A stretch of 38,604 nucleotides of DNA from Pseudomonadota bacterium (GTDB lineage Bacteria; Myxococcota_A; UBA9042; GCA-2863065): contig SXOX01000119.1 in NCBI GenBank assembly GCA_005776585.1, positions 1 through 38,604 on the forward strand, in the 5' to 3' direction. A model generated the notes under the pieces. The model saw only the letters and a list, made by a program, of their open reading frames with translations, searched no databases and had not been told where the DNA came from. Position numbers and translations under genes: made by a program. This document shows positions 34,989 through 38,604 of this stretch, one piece after another; within the stretch, counting starts at the first letter, position 1, and each line of letters starts with the position of its first letter.

Positions 34989-35037
34989 CGTTGGTAATTG
35001 GCTTGCTGCCCGCCAGGTCGCGTGCTACCTCGCTGCC

Positions 35038-35376
35038 GTGACTCGCTCCATGGTTCCGGCTTGGCTCGTCCTGCTTCTCTTGGGCGTCACCGGCTGCAAG
35101 TCCGACCCGGTCGATGGCTCGGTCCTCTACCGCTCGGCGTGCGCCCGCTGTCACGGCGAGGACGGCCGTGGCGGCCTCCAGACGCAGCCGGGAACTGCGC
35201 CACCACGGGACCTCGGCAGCCCGACGTGGCAGGAGGGCGTCACCGACGACCAGCTCCGCGAGGTGCTTCGCCGCGGTCGAGGGCAGATGCCGGCCTTCGA
35301 GGGCACGCTGTCGCCGTCGAAGATCGACGCGGTCGTCGCGCACCTCCGGACCCTCCGGCGTCCCGCGTCCAAGTAA
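35038..35376 (+). CDS. Small cytochrome c lipoprotein
   Basis: 112 residues from GTG 35038 (or 108 from ATG 35050). The signal peptide ends in LGVTGC, a good lipobox, so the protein is likely anchored to the envelope. CARCHGEDGRGG holds the CxxCH haem-binding site, and MPAFEG supplies the probable axial Met. This is a class I cytochrome c fold, ending LRRPASK. The diheme gene begins 36 nt downstream, which suggests an electron-carrier pair; the redox partner is unknown. Confidence 0.88.
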   Translation: MTRSMVPAWLVLLLLGVTGCKSDPVDGSVLYRSACARCHGEDGRGGLQTQPGTAPPRDLGSPTWQEGVTDDQLREVLRRGRGQMPAFEGTLSPSKIDAVVAHLRTLRRPASK

Positions 35377-35412
35377 CTCGCGTCGCTCGGCCGCATCGGC
35401 GATACTCGGCAC

Positions 35413-36369
35413 ATGGTCAAACGCGTCCTGCTCATCCTCGCCGGCGTCGTCGTCCTCGGTGTCGGGCTCGTTCTCGGCTTCTTCTACGGGCTACGTCCGC
35501 GAGTTCGACCGGCGCAGGACCTGCATGCTCCAACGAGCCCGGAGGCGATCGAGCGCGGCCGCTATCTCTCCGAGCACGTCTTGGGCTGCGCAGGGTGCCA
35601 CTCCGAGATCGACGACACGCGGCCCGGCGACTTTCTCAAGCCCGGGACCGAGTACGGCGGCCGCATCTTCGAGATCCCGGCCGACTTCCCGGGCACGCTC
35701 GCAGGCGCCAACATCTCGTCGGACCCGGAGACGGGCATTGGCGCCTGGACGGACGGCGAGATCGTGCGGGCGATCCGGGAGGGCATCGGCAAGGACGGCC
35801 ACACGATCTTCCCGATCATGAACTACAAAGCCTACCGGCGCCTGTCGGACGAGGACGTGCTTGCGGTCGTGGCGTACCTGCGGACGCGTCCGCCGATTCG
35901 GCGTGTCATCCCGCCGCCCGACATCAACTTTCCGGTGTCGATGTTCATCCGCATGCTCCCAGAGCCGGTCGAGCACTCCCCCGCGGCGTGGCCGGACGAC
36001 CCGGCTGCGCGCGGCGAGCTCTTGCTCGAGGTCATGGGCTGCAAGGACTGCCACTCGCCGATGGAGCGCGGCGCGATCGTGGCCGACAAGCTCTACGCGG
36101 GCGGGATGTGCTTCGAAGGCCGCTTTGGCAAGGTCTGCTCGCCAAACATCAGCTCGCACGACGCCGCCGGCATCGGCAAGTGGACTGACGCGGACCTCAA
36201 GCGCGTCTTCCGCGAGGGCGGCGGTCGCGATGGCCGGAAGCTGTGGGTCATGCCATGGTCGATGTACCGTGGTCTGACCGACACCGATCTCGACGCGCTC
36301 ATTCTGGCGCTCAGAAAGGTCCCCGCGCGCTCGGACCTTTCCCCGCCGTCCGAGCTCAAACAGCCGTAG
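35413..36369 (+). CDS. Membrane-anchored diheme cytochrome c
   Basis: 318 residues. One N-terminal hydrophobic helix (about 4-26) anchors or exports it. Two cytochrome c domains follow, with CAGCH (59-63) and CKDCH (210-214). Each is followed by a similar stretch (FPGTLAGANISSD and GKVCSPNISSH, then a G-I-G-x-W-TD-x-[ED] segment), a layout seen in diheme cytochromes of alcohol-dehydrogenase and related respiratory complexes. Met residues in IFPIMNY and LWVMPWSMY are candidate axial ligands. Likely accepts electrons in the periplasm. It lies 36 nt after the small cytochrome lipoprotein gene. Confidence 0.88.
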   Translation: MVKRVLLILAGVVVLGVGLVLGFFYGLRPRVRPAQDLHAPTSPEAIERGRYLSEHVLGCAGCHSEIDDTRPGDFLKPGTEYGGRIFEIPADFPGTLAGANISSDPETGIGAWTDGEIVRAIREGIGKDGHTIFPIMNYKAYRRLSDEDVLAVVAYLRTRPPIRRVIPPPDINFPVSMFIRMLPEPVEHSPAAWPDDPAARGELLLEVMGCKDCHSPMERGAIVADKLYAGGMCFEGRFGKVCSPNISSHDAAGIGKWTDADLKRVFREGGGRDGRKLWVMPWSMYRGLTDTDLDALILALRKVPARSDLSPPSELKQP

Positions 36370-36404
36370 GCTCCCGCGCCCGGATCGGGGAACGCAACGG
36401 TTGT

Positions 36405-36420
36405 CCTTGCACTTGCAAGG
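36405..36420. promoter_or_regulatory. 16-bp palindrome before the Cys-rich lipoprotein gene
   Basis: CCTTGCA-CT-TGCAAGG, perfect 7-bp arms, 53 nt before the ATG at 36474 and 36 nt after the diheme gene. The short loop favours a protein-binding site rather than a hairpin; regulator unknown. Confidence 0.4.
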
Positions 36421-36473
36421 GTCGTCTCGTAGATTCCGCCACCCGCGCTCACGGGCTGAAGGAGCTGCTGAAC

Positions 36474-37748
36474 ATGTTGAAGTTGATGCTGAATCTCATG
36501 GCCGTCTCGGGCGCCTCGCTCTGCTTGTTGGTCGCCGCGTCTGGTTGCACCACGGGCGGTGGCTCGAGCTCGTGCCTCAAGCCCGGCGAGACCACGAGCT
36601 GTACGTGCACCGATGGCACCAAGTCCACGCGTGTCTGCCAGGACAACAAGACCTACTCGTCCTGCCAGTGCGGGAGCGCGACCGGCGCCGGCACCGCGAC
36701 GGACGCGAGCGGTTTGATTGGAAGTGACGCGCCCGCGCCACAGAGCGACGCCCCGAGCGCGACCACGGGCGGAGACGGCTCGGGCAGCACCGGCATTCTG
36801 CCCGGAGACGGCGGGGGCTCTTCGAGCGGCGGTGACGCCTCCAAAGACGGCGGTGGAGGCATCACGGGCACAACTGACGTTCCGGTTCCGCCGGCCGATG
36901 GCAGCCACGACACGTCCAACCCCAGCGGCTCGTGCGGCAGCTCCGCCGACAAGGCCGCGTTGGCCAAGCTCGGCGGGGAGGTCTTCGGCGCCGTCCAGAG
37001 CTGCGGCCTCTCGTGCGCGGGAAAGCCTGATTGTGTCACCGACTGCATGGCCAACATGGTGGGTCTCTCCGTCGCGTGCGGCGGCTGCTTTGGCGCGCTC
37101 ACCGCGTGCGGCAAGGAGAGCTGCGGCTCCGTCTGCACCGAGGGCGGGCTCAGCAACAGCAACTGCATCTCGTGCCTCAGTGAGGTCGGCTGCGACAAGA
37201 GCTTCAGCGCGTGCTCCGGGCTCAGCCTGCCAGGCGCCTCGTGCACGCCGCAGTGCAGTGGTAAGCAGTGCGGTCCCAACGGCTGCAATGGCCAGTGCGG
37301 CACCTGTCCCAGCGGCAAATCATGCACGGCTGACGGCAAGTGCGAGGGCGGCAGCTGCGTCAAGCAGTGCACCGGCAAACAGTGCGGCCCGGACGGCTGC
37401 GACGGCCTGTGCGGTGCGTGCGGTAGCGGCAAGAGCTGCAACGCCGACGGTCAGTGCGTGACGTCGACGGGCACAACGTACCCGGACGCGTGCCTCGGCC
37501 TCGAAGCCGGTGCGAGCGCTCCGACCTGCCCCGCGGGCCTCACGTTCGAGGGGTGCTGCGATCCCAAGGGCCGCGTCGTCTTCTGTGACAACGGCAAGCT
37601 CTTCTGTATCGACTGCCCCAAGGCGGCCGAGGCTGTGCAGCAGACCTGCGGATGGGACGGAGAACCCGGGACCGGCAAAGGGTTCTACAATTGCGGACTC
37701 AAGGGCGCGGATCCCTCCGGCCAGAATCCTCTCGGCTGCGGCTTCTAA
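36474..37748 (+). CDS. Cys-rich lipoprotein with duplicated CGPxGCxGxCG repeat
   Basis: 424 residues. The ATG at 36474 has GGAG upstream. The signal peptide ends in VAASGC (Cys25), a good lipobox. A Cys-rich patch (34-66) is followed by a Gly/Ser/Asp/Thr-rich flexible linker (about 68-150), a Cys-rich helical part, and two copies of a 34-residue repeat (about 257-290 and 295-328: KQCGPNGCNGQCGTC, KQCGPDGCDGLCGAC). The same repeat type occurs in the cysteine peptidase at 6867-9635 (CGGDGCGGSCGDC). The C-terminal part has more Cys (EGCCDPKG). Surface exposed by inference; function unknown. Confidence 0.8.
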   Translation: MLKLMLNLMAVSGASLCLLVAASGCTTGGGSSSCLKPGETTSCTCTDGTKSTRVCQDNKTYSSCQCGSATGAGTATDASGLIGSDAPAPQSDAPSATTGGDGSGSTGILPGDGGGSSSGGDASKDGGGGITGTTDVPVPPADGSHDTSNPSGSCGSSADKAALAKLGGEVFGAVQSCGLSCAGKPDCVTDCMANMVGLSVACGGCFGALTACGKESCGSVCTEGGLSNSNCISCLSEVGCDKSFSACSGLSLPGASCTPQCSGKQCGPNGCNGQCGTCPSGKSCTADGKCEGGSCVKQCTGKQCGPDGCDGLCGACGSGKSCNADGQCVTSTGTTYPDACLGLEAGASAPTCPAGLTFEGCCDPKGRVVFCDNGKLFCIDCPKAAEAVQQTCGWDGEPGTGKGFYNCGLKGADPSGQNPLGCGF

Positions 37749-37812
37749 CGCAGTCGGGGCTCGCTCCGTTTCCGGCCCGCCTCCGACCTGATCGGTCAAG
37801 GCCGACTTTCCC

Positions 37813-37841
37813 TTGTCCCTCCGCTCAACCCGTGGTATCAG
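37813..37841 (+). promoter_or_regulatory. Possible sigma70-type promoter for hppA
   Basis: TTGTCC and TATCAG separated by 17 nt, 76 nt before the hppA ATG, in a 169-nt gap that otherwise shows nothing. The boxes match only 4 of 6 consensus positions each. Confidence 0.25.
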
Positions 37842-37917
37842 CGCGCGCCCGATCGGGACCGCCCGCGCAGACGCTGCGGCGTCGCGCACCAACAGGAGAT
37901 GCAAGGAGAAAGCACGG

Positions 37918-38604
37918 ATGTTCAAGCACCTGGGACGAAGCGCACTGGCGCTGCTGACGCTGTTGTGGGCGTCGGCCGCCTTCGCGAGCGAGGCCGACCT
38001 CGAGCTTCCGAATCTGAGGGACGAGTCGGTCAAGTTCTTCGGCATGAGCGGCCACTCGCTGCTCACCGCCGGCCTGGCCATCGCCGTATTCGGCATCGCG
38101 CTGAGCTTGATGTTCTACGTTCAGCTCAAGAACCTGCCGGTTCACAAGGCGATGCTCGAGATCTCCGAGCTCATCTACGAGACCTGTAAGACGTACCTGA
38201 TCACACAGGGCAAGTTCATCCTCATCCTCGAGGTGTTCATCGGCGTCATCATGATCGCCTACTTCGGCGTGCTCGCCGAGCACCCGAAGTCGCCGGGTGA
38301 GGTGGCCATCATCTTGCTCTTCAGCCTCGTCGGCATCGGCGGCAGCTATGGCGTCGCGTGGTTCGGCATCCGGGTCAACACGTTCGCCAACAGCCGCGCG
38401 GCCTTCGCGTCGCTGGCGGGCAAGCCGTTCCCGACCTACGCCATCCCGCTCAAGGCCGGCATGAGCATCGGCATGGCGCTCATCTCCGTCGAGCTCGTGC
38501 TCATGCTCTTCATCCTGCTGTTCATGCCGCAGAAGCTTGCCGGCGCCTGCTTCATCGGCTTCGCCATCGGCGAGTCGCTCGGCGCCTCCGCGCTGCGTAT
38601 CGCG
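37918..38604 (+). CDS. hppA: Membrane-bound proton/sodium-translocating pyrophosphatase (5' part)
   Basis: Integral inner-membrane enzyme that couples pyrophosphate hydrolysis to ion pumping. The ATG at 37918 has AAGGAG 9 nt upstream; 229 codons are present and the gene leaves the window. An N-terminal signal-like helix precedes a short acidic stretch, then family segments KNLPVHKAMLEISELIYETC, LITQGKFILILEVF, VNTFANSRAAFASL, AGMSIGMALISVELVLML and GFAIGESLGASALRIA. The pyrophosphate-binding DVGADLVGKVE-type loop and the residues that decide K+ dependence and ion choice lie downstream of the window. Confidence 0.95.
   Translation, partial: MFKHLGRSALALLTLLWASAAFASEADLELPNLRDESVKFFGMSGHSLLTAGLAIAVFGIALSLMFYVQLKNLPVHKAMLEISELIYETCKTYLITQGKFILILEVFIGVIMIAYFGVLAEHPKSPGEVAIILLFSLVGIGGSYGVAWFGIRVNTFANSRAAFASLAGKPFPTYAIPLKAGMSIGMALISVELVLMLFILLFMPQKLAGACFIGFAIGESLGASALRIA

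Noticed and set aside
16980..36420. Shared 11-mer GGTTGTCCTTG before DUF4143 gene A (reverse strand) and before the lipoprotein at 36474
   Set aside because: Matches of this length are expected by chance many times in a window of this size.

Overview
GC-rich, gene-dense window (24 or so protein genes, no RNA gene seen), most likely from a myxobacterium-like member of the Myxococcota. The pointers are the high GC content, long spurious antisense frames, a MYXO-CTERM-like C-terminus (Cys-Gly stretch, one membrane helix, Arg cluster), DUF4215 and MopE-type Cys/Asp-rich motifs, and many large Cys-rich secreted lipoproteins. This placement is inference from gene content only.

Layout. (1) 3-6779, plus strand: a compact housekeeping operon, ftsH (3' part) - folP - glmM - pdxJ - nnrE/nnrD fusion - DUF1015 gene, with two ATGA stop/start overlaps. 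(2) 6867-14606, minus strand: a pectate-lyase-fold MYXO-CTERM-like protein, an unrecognised 105-residue protein, a HEPN-like protein, a somatomedin-B/CARDB lipoprotein, and a papain-like cysteine peptidase with EGF and Cys-rich modules. By eye the last two are less GC-rich than the flanks. (3) 14700-18218, plus: a P460-like monohaem lipoprotein, an unrecognised lipoprotein, and AAA-ATPase/DUF4143 protein A. (4) 18215-22906, minus: a 1157-residue Cys-rich lipoprotein that ends against gene A with a shared CTAG, and a frameshifted outer-membrane-type gene. (5) 23088-31282, plus: a Tat-exported PQQ-like beta-propeller, DUF4143 protein B, a 185-bp element with imperfect inverted repeats, and a giant Cys-rich lipoprotein gene (about 1800 codons) broken by one in-frame TAA. 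(6) 31294-34089, minus: DUF4143 protein C and a GPH-type sugar transporter. (7) 34188-38604, plus: a tafazzin-like acyltransferase, two cytochrome c genes, another Cys-rich lipoprotein, and the start of a membrane pyrophosphatase gene (hppA).

The most unusual pattern is the association of three DUF4143 ATPase/nuclease-like proteins with two paralogous giant lipoproteins. Two of the ATPase genes (A and C) converge on a lipoprotein gene with overlapping or nearly touching stops. These same two have an inverted repeat of identical geometry (8-bp arms, 11-nt spacer, shared 9-mer TGCATTCTG) at their start codons. A functional link is inference. Three coding disruptions (near 10.68 kb, 22.6 kb and at 27.29 kb) mean either gene decay or local sequence error, and should be checked against reads.
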